Part shown: one piece after another, positions 26,013 through 34,776 of the stretch
How the letters are laid out: each line of letters opens with the position of its first letter
Numbering within the stretch: position 1 is the stretch's first letter
Source: CAYMTN01 sp964393335
GTDB lineage: Bacteria > Chloroflexota > Anaerolineae > Aggregatilineales > Aggregatilineaceae
Direction: 5' to 3'
DNA length: 45,083 nt
Assembly: GCA_964393335.1 (NCBI GenBank)
Contig: CAYMTN010000009.1
Coordinates: 1 to 45,083 of the forward strand
Made by a program: the position numbers and the translations under genes
The notes under the pieces: generated by a model
Databases searched by the model: none
Told to the model about the DNA's origin: nothing
What the model saw: only the letters and a program-made list of their open reading frames with translations

Positions 26013-29000
26013 ATGCGTGCTCTATTGCGACGTCGCGTCGATGCCAAAATCATTTTTGGTTACCTGGTTGCGCTGATTCTGATGGTATGGATTGGTTTGG
26101 TGGCTGTAGTACAGCTTGATCAGATCAACTCGACAGTGGGAAACCTGACCGACGAATTAGCAGTTGAACGGGGGGTAGCTCAGGAAATCGTCAGCCAGGT
26201 GTGGCTGGTGCGCTTTTACGCCAACAAATACGTTCGCACCCAAAACCAGACGGACCTGGATAGCTTCAACAGCGAATTTGATCGATTGGAAGGGCTGTTG
26301 GTTCAGGCCGACCAACTGACAACGAACACAAACCGGCGTGAGAAGCTGGATCGCATCAAAACGGCGGTTGAAGACTACCGGAACGCCTTCCAACAAGTAA
26401 CCGAGATCATCAAACGACGACAGATCCTGCAATCAGGTACGCTCGACGTCCAGGGGCTGATCGTCGAGAACAAACTTGCGGCGCTGCGCGTCATCGTGAA
26501 TGCCCTGAACGTTCCTCAGGCGTTCCTGGCATTTGGAAACGCGCAAAGCGGCTTCCAGCAAATGCGTCTCAACGTCGTCAACTACCTGGCAACAAACGAT
26601 GAAGGGTACGTGGTCCTGTTCAACAAGGGCTACCAGGATGCACGGGCGGCGTTTTCGACCCTGCAAGCTACCTTCACAGTTGAGACGCAGCAGCAAAACG
26701 CCGTCGACGCACGGGCTGCTGCTCAGGCGTATTACGAGGGATTCCAAACCATTCACGCCGATAACGTTACGCTGAAGAACCTCTTTACGACCCAACTGGA
26801 TGTGCTTGAACCGGAGATCAGCGCAACCGCGTCAGAAATCGCCACCGATGTAGCGCAGGAATTCAAGGCAAAAAACCAATCCTCGCAAGACCTTGTATCC
26901 GACACGCGGTTAATCGTGGGCGGCACGACGTTGGTCGCGATTGTGCTGGTTTTGAGTTTGGGGATCGGCCTGTCCCGGCACATCACGAGGCCGCTGCAAC
27001 GGGTGATGCGCACGTCTCAACAGATTGCTAATGTTGACCTGGAGGCACTAACCACACAGCTTGACGCACTCTCTCAAGGCGATCTACGGCTCAACCTGAA
27101 TGTCACCGCCGAACCCCTGGAGATCACGTCGAGCGACGAAGTGGGGCAAATGGCGACGGCGTTCAATGAAATCATCGCCCGGCTACGCCAGTCCGAACGC
27201 GCATTCAAGGATATGGCGACCTACCTCAACACGATGGCGGAAACTGCGACCACCGTCGCCCAGGGAAACCTGAATGTGAATGTCCCCGTACAATCACAGG
27301 TGGATGTGTTAGGCAATGCGCTGGCCGGAATGGTGGCCGATCTACGCGCCGCACGGAGCGAACTGCAGAAACACCAGGAGCATCTCGAGGAGTTGGTCGC
27401 CCAACGCACGCGCCAGCTTGAGCGCGAAAAACAGTACCTCGAAGCGCTGGTGCGCAACAGCCCGGCAGCCATTGTGGTGATCGATCTGGATAGCACCATC
27501 GTGTCATGGAACCCCGCCGCAGAGGCACTCTTCGGATATACGCGGGATCAGGTGATGGGACGCGTGATCGATGAGGTCGTCACGTCCGAAAACCAGATCG
27601 CGGAGGCTCATAGTTTTTCCCAGCAGACGATAGGGGAAAACACCTTGATCCATGCTGTCACCCAACGCCAGCGTAAGGACAGCACCACCATCGACGTCGA
27701 AGTGTTGGGTGTTCCGGTCGTCGTGGACGGAGAAAAGACCGGGGCGCTTGCCATCTACCATGACGTAACCGAGTTGCAGCGCGCCCGTCGCGAAGCTGAA
27801 GAGGCCAACCACGCCAAAAGCGCTTTTCTGGCCATGATGAGCCACGAGATCCGCACGCCGATGAATGGCGTGATCGGCATGACCAGCCTGCTGCTCGACA
27901 CCGCCCTCACACCAGAGCAGCGCGAATACGCGAACACCATTCGCGACAGCGGCGAAGCGCTGCTGTCGATTATCAACGACATTCTCGACTTCTCGAAAAT
28001 CGAAGCCGGAAAAATGGAGCTGGAAAACCAGCCTTTCGATCTGCGTGAATGTGTCGAAAGCGCTCTTGACCTGATCGTGACCAGCGCGCGCGAAAAAAGC
28101 CTGGAACTGGTGTACCTGATCGACTCGCAGGTTCCCACCATGTTGAATGGCGACGTCACACGCCTCCGCCAGATTCTGCTGAACTTAATGAGCAACGCGA
28201 TCAAGTTCACAGATGCGGGGGAAGTAGTTCTATCCGTCCGGTTAGCACAGCCCCCTACAGACTCCAGTCATAAACTGGAGTTTTCCGTGCGCGATACAGG
28301 TATCGGCATTCCGGCTGATCGGCTGGACCGGCTGTTTGAATCATTCAGCCAGGTTGATGCCTCAACAACGCGTAGGTACGGCGGCACCGGCCTGGGGTTG
28401 GCGATCAGCCGTCGCCTGGCTGAGATGATGGGCGGGGTTATGTGGGCCGAGAGCACGGCAGGCAAGGGCAGTGCTTTTTACTTCACCATCGAGGCCGAAG
28501 CCGCCCCGGCCCAGGCGCGGGTATATCTGCGCAGCGAACAACCGCAACTGCGCGACCGCCACGTGCTCATCGTAGACGACAACGCAACCAACCAGCGGGT
28601 GCTTGTTGCCCAAACACGATCCTGGCACATGCTGCCGCGTGAGACGGCATCGCCAACCGAGGCGCTGTCGTGGGTCAAACGTGGGGATCCATTTGACCTG
28701 GTGCTGCTGGATATGCAGATGCCAGAAATGGATGGCATCACACTGGCAACCCAGATGCGGCGGTACCGCGATGAAAAGACGCTGCCGATTGTCATGCTCA
28801 GCTCGCTGGATCGCCGGGAAACGGGTACCGAAGCCATCCGGTTTGAAGCCTATCTGATCAAGCCGATTAAACAGTCCGTGTTGTACGACACGCTCGTCAG
28901 CGTATTTGCCGGACAGCCAACAATCGTCAGACCGCACGTTCTCGAGCGGGAATCGGAATTTGACACCCATCTGGCCGAGCGTCTGCCGCTGCACATCCTG

Positions 29001-29747
29001 GTGGCAGAAGACAACGCCGTCAATCAGAAGTTGGCGCTGCAAATGCTGCGCCGCATGGGCTACCGGGCAGATGTCGCTGGTAACGGTTTTGAGGTGCTGG
29101 AAGCTCTCAACCGCCAACCCTACGACGTCGTCTTGATGGACGTTCAGATGCCGGAGATGGACGGGCTGGAAACAACACGCCGCATCCACGAACAGTGGTC
29201 GCAGAACCGCCCGTACATCGTCGCCATGACAGCCAATGCCATGCAAGGCGATCGGGAAATATGCCTGGCAGCGGGCATGGACGATTACATCAGCAAGCCC
29301 ATTCAAGTCACAGCGCTGCAGAATGCGCTGCAACGGTGGGGCGCACGCGCACCGGACTCGACTGAGGTCGACGGCAAACCTGATCCGAAGTCTGTGCCTG
29401 CCACAATCGACTGGTCAGTATTGGACCAACTTCGCACGCTTCAGGAGGAAGGCGAACAGGATTTTGTTCAAGAAACCATTGATCTGTACCTGACTGATGC
29501 CCCCTCACTGATCGACGCTATCCGGCGGGCGATTTCGGCCAATGATGCCGGCGGGTTGAAACTGGCGGCCCATTCCCTCAAAGGCAACAGCAACAGCCTC
29601 GGCGCTCAGAAGATCGGGGCTTTAAGCCTGGAACTGGAGAAAATCGGGCGGAGCGGGACGGTCGAAGGAGCCGAGCCATTACTGATCAAGTTGGAGTCAG
29701 AGTTCCAGCGAGTCCGCCAGGTGTTCACGTCTATGAATGAGACATAA
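26013..29747 (+). CDS. Membrane hybrid histidine kinase (sensor-HAMP-HAMP-PAS-HisKA-HATPase-REC-REC-HPt)
   Basis: 1244 residues. Transmembrane helix 1 is at about 13-35, a long mostly helical extracytoplasmic region at about 36-298, and helix 2 at about 300-320. A HAMP domain follows to about 395 and a second HAMP-like unit at about 395-450. Then come a coiled coil, a PAS domain (about 473-590), HisKA with His611 (MMSHEIRTPMNG), and HATPase with NLMSNAIKF, DTGIGIP and GGTGLGLAI. Two receivers follow (Asp900 in LLDMQMPEMDG, Asp1043 in LMDVQMPEMDG), then a C-terminal HPt with His1187 (AHSLKGNS). This is a complete phosphorelay in one chain. The ATG at 26013 is preceded by AAGGG overlapping the solute-binding protein stop codon, suggesting tight co-expression. 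No DNA-binding output is present. Confidence 0.95.
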   Translation: MRALLRRRVDAKIIFGYLVALILMVWIGLVAVVQLDQINSTVGNLTDELAVERGVAQEIVSQVWLVRFYANKYVRTQNQTDLDSFNSEFDRLEGLLVQADQLTTNTNRREKLDRIKTAVEDYRNAFQQVTEIIKRRQILQSGTLDVQGLIVENKLAALRVIVNALNVPQAFLAFGNAQSGFQQMRLNVVNYLATNDEGYVVLFNKGYQDARAAFSTLQATFTVETQQQNAVDARAAAQAYYEGFQTIHADNVTLKNLFTTQLDVLEPEISATASEIATDVAQEFKAKNQSSQDLVSDTRLIVGGTTLVAIVLVLSLGIGLSRHITRPLQRVMRTSQQIANVDLEALTTQLDALSQGDLRLNLNVTAEPLEITSSDEVGQMATAFNEIIARLRQSERAFKDMATYLNTMAETATTVAQGNLNVNVPVQSQVDVLGNALAGMVADLRAARSELQKHQEHLEELVAQRTRQLEREKQYLEALVRNSPAAIVVIDLDSTIVSWNPAAEALFGYTRDQVMGRVIDEVVTSENQIAEAHSFSQQTIGENTLIHAVTQRQRKDSTTIDVEVLGVPVVVDGEKTGALAIYHDVTELQRARREAEEANHAKSAFLAMMSHEIRTPMNGVIGMTSLLLDTALTPEQREYANTIRDSGEALLSIINDILDFSKIEAGKMELENQPFDLRECVESALDLIVTSAREKSLELVYLIDSQVPTMLNGDVTRLRQILLNLMSNAIKFTDAGEVVLSVRLAQPPTDSSHKLEFSVRDTGIGIPADRLDRLFESFSQVDASTTRRYGGTGLGLAISRRLAEMMGGVMWAESTAGKGSAFYFTIEAEAAPAQARVYLRSEQPQLRDRHVLIVDDNATNQRVLVAQTRSWHMLPRETASPTEALSWVKRGDPFDLVLLDMQMPEMDGITLATQMRRYRDEKTLPIVMLSSLDRRETGTEAIRFEAYLIKPIKQSVLYDTLVSVFAGQPTIVRPHVLERESEFDTHLAERLPLHILVAEDNAVNQKLALQMLRRMGYRADVAGNGFEVLEALNRQPYDVVLMDVQMPEMDGLETTRRIHEQWSQNRPYIVAMTANAMQGDREICLAAGMDDYISKPIQVTALQNALQRWGARAPDSTEVDGKPDPKSVPATIDWSVLDQLRTLQEEGEQDFVQETIDLYLTDAPSLIDAIRRAISANDAGGLKLAAHSLKGNSNSLGAQKIGALSLELEKIGRSGTVEGAEPLLIKLESEFQRVRQVFTSMNET

Positions 29748-29765
29748 ACACAAAAAGAGGATACC

Positions 29766-30134
29766 ATGACGCTTTTGATTCTTGTGGTCGACGACAGCGC
29801 CATCCAACGCAAGATTTATGCTGCCGCCCTCAAAACAGAGGGATATGATGTCATCCTGGCGGAAAACGGTCGCGAAGGGGTCGAGATGGCGCTTGAATAC
29901 CGACCCGACCTGATCCTGATGGATATTTCCATGCCCGAAATGGATGGGCTGGCCGCCGTGCGCGAGCTTCGCCGCTATCCTGAAATGGCCCACACGCCGA
30001 TCCTGGCCCTGACGGCCACCACCGACCCAGACGACCTGGAAAACGCCTACCAATCGGGTTACAATGATGTTGTCGATAAAAACTATGACCGCGCTGTGTT
30101 GTTGGATACTGTTGGCGGCTGGCTGTCGGGCTAA
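29766..30134 (+). CDS. Stand-alone response-regulator receiver (CheY-like)
   Basis: A 122-residue single REC domain. The acidic pocket is VVDDS near residue 9, the phospho-acceptor is Asp53 (LMDISMPEMDG), the Thr is in ALTATTD, and the conserved Lys is in VVDKNYD (the usual KP is KN). With no output domain it is likely a phosphotransfer shuttle between the HPt of the upstream kinase and the downstream HPt protein, or it binds a partner directly. GAGG 5 bases upstream supports the ATG. It lies 18 bp after the kinase and 23 bp before the next gene. Confidence 0.95.
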   Translation: MTLLILVVDDSAIQRKIYAAALKTEGYDVILAENGREGVEMALEYRPDLILMDISMPEMDGLAAVRELRRYPEMAHTPILALTATTDPDDLENAYQSGYNDVVDKNYDRAVLLDTVGGWLSG

Positions 30135-30157
30135 AAGAAAAGATAAGAGATCGCTCT

Positions 30158-31672
30158 ATGTTTGAAAATAAACGGGTCCTGATCATCGATGATGCGGATA
30201 CAATCCGAACGTATCTACGCAACGTGCTGGCACCTAAAAAAGCCATCATTGACGGTGCGGCTACAGGGCGAGAAGGTTTGAATAAGTGCACCGCCCAGCC
30301 CTACGATCTGATCCTGCTGGACCTGCTCATGCCGGATATGGATGGCATCGAGGTCTTGCAGCAGATTCGCACCCAAAATGACTCCAGCACGATCGTCATG
30401 ATCACCGGACACGGCGGCATCAAATCCGCGATTGCAGCCGTACAGCTTGGGGCCGACGGGTACATCGAAAAACAGGATATCACGTCAACGATACGTGATC
30501 ATGTTGAGTTCCTGTTTGCGTTGGAACAGGCGATGGATCATCGCGCGGGACTCGTCGCGCAGAAACAACTCGAACGAATCCGGGCTGACCTCTACTCGAT
30601 GATTACGCACGATCTGCGCAATCCGGCGACCCTGATTGTGATGGCGGCCAGCATGCTGTCTGAAAATGTGTCCGAGCCGCTCACGCAGTGGCAGCGCGAG
30701 TTTGTGGATATGATTGAAGAAGCCGCCAACCGGCTCATGCGCCTGACCGGAGATTATCTGGATTTTGCCCGAATCGACGGTGGATATCTGCGGCTGGATT
30801 TCGAAGAAGCCGACCTCAACAAACTCGTAGAATCGAGCGCTCGCCTCGTGCAGTTGCAGACGCGGGTCAAGGGACAAACGCTCACGCTGGATATGCCGCC
30901 GGAGCCGGTGATGGCGATGGTCGATGTGGAATGGCTCAGGCAGGTCGTGGACAACCTATTTTCCAACTCCGTCAAATATACGCTGGAAGGCGGGCATATC
31001 GCTTTACGGCTATGGGTTGAAGGTGATCGCGCCATTTTCGAGGTAAGCGACACGGGGATCGGCATCGCACCGGACCAACTCCCGGTGCTGTTCACCCGGT
31101 ATCACCGTGTCAAAGATACCAACACACGCGGCATTCCAGGGACCGGGCTGGGATTGATCATTGTGAAAGAAATCGTCGAAGCACACGGGGGAACCATTCA
31201 CGTCACGTCTGAGGGCGTGGCTGGCAAAGGGGCAACGTTTACCTTTGACGTGCCGTTGACCCAGGCGGCTCGTACCGCACCCGTTGAACAGGTGATCGAG
31301 ACTGATTCGTCAGCGCTCCCCGAAGCACCTGACGTACCCGATCCCCAGGCAGACGGCAGCTTGATGTCGGCTTTTATTCGGGAAACTCAAAATCACCTCA
31401 CCCTCCTGCAAAATGTCTTCCAGCAACTGCGTACCAAGCCGCAGGATGACCAACTGCTTGCCATCGCACAGCGTACCATTCACACACTGAAGGGCAATGC
31501 CGGCGCGATGCAGTTCATTGCTGTTTACGATCTGGCCGTCGAGATTGAGGATCAGGTTCGGCAAGCCGTCAAAGGTGAGTTAATCCTGACCGTAACCCAG
31601 CTCACTCACCTGGAGCAGCTAATCAATCAGATCGAGCTGGAATTAGCCAGCAGCGGCGCTAAACACGCATAA
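30158..31672 (+). CDS. Cytoplasmic hybrid kinase: REC-HisKA-HATPase-HPt
   Basis: 504 residues, no membrane span. An N-terminal receiver (Asp55 in LLDLLMPDMDG) is linked by a helix to HisKA with His151 (MITHDLRNP). The HATPase has NLFSNSVKYT, DTGIGIAPDQ and GTGLGLIIV. After a Pro-rich linker (about 380-400) comes a C-terminal HPt with His442 (IHTLKGNAG). The receiver-first order suggests that the kinase is itself controlled by phosphorylation from the upstream kinase. Last gene of the plus-strand signalling operon, facing another kinase gene 33 bp away. Confidence 0.94.
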   Translation: MFENKRVLIIDDADTIRTYLRNVLAPKKAIIDGAATGREGLNKCTAQPYDLILLDLLMPDMDGIEVLQQIRTQNDSSTIVMITGHGGIKSAIAAVQLGADGYIEKQDITSTIRDHVEFLFALEQAMDHRAGLVAQKQLERIRADLYSMITHDLRNPATLIVMAASMLSENVSEPLTQWQREFVDMIEEAANRLMRLTGDYLDFARIDGGYLRLDFEEADLNKLVESSARLVQLQTRVKGQTLTLDMPPEPVMAMVDVEWLRQVVDNLFSNSVKYTLEGGHIALRLWVEGDRAIFEVSDTGIGIAPDQLPVLFTRYHRVKDTNTRGIPGTGLGLIIVKEIVEAHGGTIHVTSEGVAGKGATFTFDVPLTQAARTAPVEQVIETDSSALPEAPDVPDPQADGSLMSAFIRETQNHLTLLQNVFQQLRTKPQDDQLLAIAQRTIHTLKGNAGAMQFIAVYDLAVEIEDQVRQAVKGELILTVTQLTHLEQLINQIELELASSGAKHA

Positions 31673-31674
31673 CC

Positions 31675-31715
31675 TGCATGGCTATCCGTGCAGCACGCGG
31701 GTTTGTTACCGCGTG
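31675..31715. terminator. Tandem short hairpins between convergent kinase genes
   Basis: Two small hairpins: TGCATGG-CTAT-CCGTGCA (31675-31692, one G-T pair) and CACGCGG-8 nt-CCGCGTG (31694-31715). Neither has a T run, and the second overlaps the end of the minus-strand gene. A two-way terminator role is possible but weakly supported. Confidence 0.25.
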
Positions 31716-34372
31716 TCATCAGCGGACCACAGGACCATAACGTGAGTCCCCGACCCGATCTGACTCTCGATTGTTAACGTCGCACCTAGAGTCTCCACGC
31801 GCTCGCGCATGATATGCAGCCCCATGCTGCTTGGCTGCACCGTATCAACATCAAACCCTTTGCCGTCGTCTCGAATATCCAGCCGGACATAATCACCCCG
31901 GTAATCCAGGCTGATGTCAACATGCGTCGCGCCTGAATGTTTGACGACGTTATTCAACGATTCCTGAATAATGCGGTACAGTCCAAGTTTGAGGTCGGGC
32001 GGCAAATGGTGCTGCTCCTCGATTGACAGCGAAATCTCAACGCGTTTGCGGCTCTGAATGGCCTCGATGAGTTGGCGCAATAAATCTTCGAGTTCGATTT
32101 CCAACAACGCATCTGGCCGCAGCTCAAGCAACACAGCGCGTGTTTCGGCCAGCGCACCACGTGCCAGCCGGTGCAGATCGGCAAGCTGCCCCCCAATCGA
32201 GGCCGGATCGCGGTTCCACTGCCGCAGCAAGGCTTCGGCGGTGATAGTGGCCGAAAACAGCGTCTGGCTGACCGCGTCGTGCAGGTCACGCGCCAGCCGC
32301 TGACGTTCGCGGTGTGCGGCGAGTTCCTGCACCTGCTCGTGTAACCGTGCATTCAGGATGGCGATGGCCGCCTGCTCGGCAAAACCTTGCAGCCGGTCCG
32401 CATGAAGCGGTGTGAAGAAGTCAGGCGTCATGCTGCCCAGGTTGATAAACCCGATGACCGTATCTTGCGTGCGGATCGGCACCCCCGCATACGAACGCCA
32501 GAAGTGCGCGTCTGATCGTTTTAGTCTGATGTTCCCGACATCAGTGAGAATATCCGGGATCATGAGCGGCTGCCCTGTTTCGGCCATAAAACGCAGGTTG
32601 GGCGTAGTCGCCACCGTGAAGGAAAGCTGCTCCGGTTCCCCCTGCAACCCGCGCTCGGCATATCTCTGGCTGCGCACGACATGCGCCACGCCTTTCTCGA
32701 TCAGCAGAATCTCGGCAGCATCAGGCGGCACGACTTGTTTGATGTTCGTCAGAATCCGGTCCAGAACTTCCGACATGTTCAGCGTGCTGTTGAGGGCGTT
32801 CGCGGTGTCGCGCAGCGCTTCGGCTAACATACGCTGTTCGTGTTCGGCGATACTGAGGCGTTTTTGATCGGTGATATCTTCAGCAACACCCGCAACCCGG
32901 TAAATCTCTCCGTGTGCATTTTTGATCGGAAATGAGCGAGCATGAATCCAGCGCTGTTCCCCTCCGGGTGGAATAATCCGGTACTCTTCGTCAAACCCGC
33001 CCGTTGAGTGCCGTTCCAGTGCCTCTCGGATGCGCGTCAGGTCGTCAGGATGTATTGCTTCAAGAAACGAACTGGCATCTTCATACAGGGGCTTACGAGA
33101 AAGTCCCCAGATAGTCGAATAGGCCGGGCTGACATACAACATACGGTCGTCTTGGACGTTTTTAAGCCACAAGACTTCGTCGATGTTTTCGGTGAGCTGG
33201 CGCAGGCGTTCCTCACTCTCTTTTTGCATGGCCTGCGCCCACTTCAGCATGGTGATGTTACGTTCAATGGCGGAAATGCCAATGATATCGCCTGCTTGAT
33301 TCTTAATCGGGGACATCGTTAAAGCAATGTCAAGCGGCGTGCCATCTTTCCCTACACGCCGTGTTTCAAACCGTGAAATCCGCTCGCCGCGTTGGATGCG
33401 CGCAAGCATTTGCTGGTATTCATGCTCGGAACCCGGCAAAAACAGGATGGAGATCGAACGCCCGATCACTTCCTCTGCGGTATAGCCATAGATACGTTCC
33501 GCTCCTGCGTTCCAACTGATAATCGTGCCGTCCAATGACTTCCCGAGAATGCCATCCTCAGAGTTCTCGACGATGGCGGACAGGTACAATCGAGCCTCTT
33601 CTGCCTTTTTGCGCTGGGAGATATCCTGCAGTATGCCGAGAAAATACTGGGACACGCCTGATTCCGTTCGAGCCAGCGTAACCGTAATCTCTGCCCACAA
33701 CACTGAACCATCTTTGCGGATATACCGTTTTTCCAGCCAATAACTCTCTTGTTCTCCGGACAGCAGCCGCCTGACATTCGCCCAGTCCAGTTCGAGATCA
33801 TCGGGATGGGTTATGTCAGCGAACGTTTTTTGCAGCAGTTCGGACTGTTCGTAGCCGAGAATGTGACATAATTTGTGGTTGATCAACAGGAAACGTCCGT
33901 CCAGATTTACAAACGCCATGCCGACAGCGTTCTGTTCGAACATGAAACGGAATCGCTGCTCGCTTTCGCGCAGTGCGCGTTCGATCTGATGTCGTTCGAC
34001 TGAATAGCGGAGTGCACGACTCAACGTTCCGGCGTCGAAGTGTCCTTTTACCAGGTAGTCTTGCGCGCCCTCCTGGAGAATTCCCGACCACTCCCTTTCG
34101 TTATCCCGTCCGGTCATGACCAACACGGGCAGGTCGGGCACATGGCTACGAAAGTTGTACAGTGCTTCAAGCCCGTGACTGTCGGCCACATCCAGGTCCA
34201 ACAACACCACATCGTATGCCTGGTGGCGAACACGCTCATGCCCAGCCGCCAGCGAATCCACCACGTCAACCTTGAACTGGCCGGTCGCCCTATCGCCCAA
34301 CAAGCCTTGAATAACACGGGCATCGGCCAGATCATCTTCAATCAACAAAACAGATACTATTTCTTCGACCAT
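31706..34372 (-). CDS. Cytoplasmic sensor kinase: REC-PAS-PAS-PAS-GAF-HisKA_3-HATPase
   Basis: 888 residues with no membrane span. The receiver comes first (Asp59 in LLDLDVADSHG), followed by three PAS domains (about 135-255, 262-378, 385-502), the first two and the third with PAC-type ends such as ILQDISQRKKAEE and VAEDITDQKR. A GAF domain spans about 525-675. HisKA_3 carries His698 (RLARDLHDAVSQT), and the NarL-partner type HATPase has LYRIIQESLNNVVKHS. Such kinases normally signal to NarL/LuxR-type regulators, but none is in this window. GAGAG 6 bases upstream supports the start. It is transcribed towards the phosphorelay operon. Confidence 0.93.
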   Translation of the reverse strand: MVEEIVSVLLIEDDLADARVIQGLLGDRATGQFKVDVVDSLAAGHERVRHQAYDVVLLDLDVADSHGLEALYNFRSHVPDLPVLVMTGRDNEREWSGILQEGAQDYLVKGHFDAGTLSRALRYSVERHQIERALRESEQRFRFMFEQNAVGMAFVNLDGRFLLINHKLCHILGYEQSELLQKTFADITHPDDLELDWANVRRLLSGEQESYWLEKRYIRKDGSVLWAEITVTLARTESGVSQYFLGILQDISQRKKAEEARLYLSAIVENSEDGILGKSLDGTIISWNAGAERIYGYTAEEVIGRSISILFLPGSEHEYQQMLARIQRGERISRFETRRVGKDGTPLDIALTMSPIKNQAGDIIGISAIERNITMLKWAQAMQKESEERLRQLTENIDEVLWLKNVQDDRMLYVSPAYSTIWGLSRKPLYEDASSFLEAIHPDDLTRIREALERHSTGGFDEEYRIIPPGGEQRWIHARSFPIKNAHGEIYRVAGVAEDITDQKRLSIAEHEQRMLAEALRDTANALNSTLNMSEVLDRILTNIKQVVPPDAAEILLIEKGVAHVVRSQRYAERGLQGEPEQLSFTVATTPNLRFMAETGQPLMIPDILTDVGNIRLKRSDAHFWRSYAGVPIRTQDTVIGFINLGSMTPDFFTPLHADRLQGFAEQAAIAILNARLHEQVQELAAHRERQRLARDLHDAVSQTLFSATITAEALLRQWNRDPASIGGQLADLHRLARGALAETRAVLLELRPDALLEIELEDLLRQLIEAIQSRKRVEISLSIEEQHHLPPDLKLGLYRIIQESLNNVVKHSGATHVDISLDYRGDYVRLDIRDDGKGFDVDTVQPSSMGLHIMRERVETLGATLTIESQIGSGTHVMVLWSADDTR

Positions 34373-34776
34373 AAATATCTCTCACGACCCTCCCACCGTT
34401 TGGGGCCTATGCTGTTCGATCATTGTACTACGAACAGGGGTTCACGGGGTATGAAATGGACCGGCCAGCCGGAGCCAATCATTCCGGGTGGGCTGGTAGC
34501 AAGATCGCTCACACAAAAGAAGAAACCAGCAGCACCAACTTGCCAGGGGCGGCTGATCGGACCGATCAGCCACTTACAGCCTATCCATTGATTACTGGGC
34601 GCAGCAAGCAGCGCCCTTACCAAGACGAAGTACGGATAGATACTGCTCGATTTTTGATTTTGGACCACACCGGGCTGGAAAAGGCCTGTTCGTACAGTTT
34701 TTGGTATATTTTTAAGGTACAATCCGGTACGTGCGTAGCGATTTTCGCTGTGAGCTGAAAATGGAATCCTAAGAGC
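34373..34776. other. Divergent intergenic region between the REC-PAS-GAF kinase and the ABC exporter
   Basis: 404 bp without a credible gene. It contains an inverted repeat TGTTCG-12 nt-CGAACA (34413-34436) enclosing a minus-strand TACAAT (34422-34427), a near-perfect palindrome (34551-34571), and a hairpin GGGCGC-8 nt-GCGCCC (34597-34616). A plus-strand TACAAT (34718-34723) lies 53 bp before the exporter start. The -35 elements are unclear for both candidate promoters. The last 120 bp are AT-rich. Confidence 0.55.
34551..34571. repeat. 21-bp palindrome, candidate operator
   Basis: GGCTGATCGG and CCGATCAGCC form perfect 10-bp arms around a single central A. The tight spacing suits a dimeric repressor site or a cruciform better than an RNA terminator, and no T run follows on either strand. 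It lies midway between two divergent genes. Confidence 0.5.

Noticed and set aside
28362..29333. Minus-strand frame inside the hybrid kinase gene
   Set aside because: Mirror of the conserved HATPase and REC coding sequence; no independent evidence.
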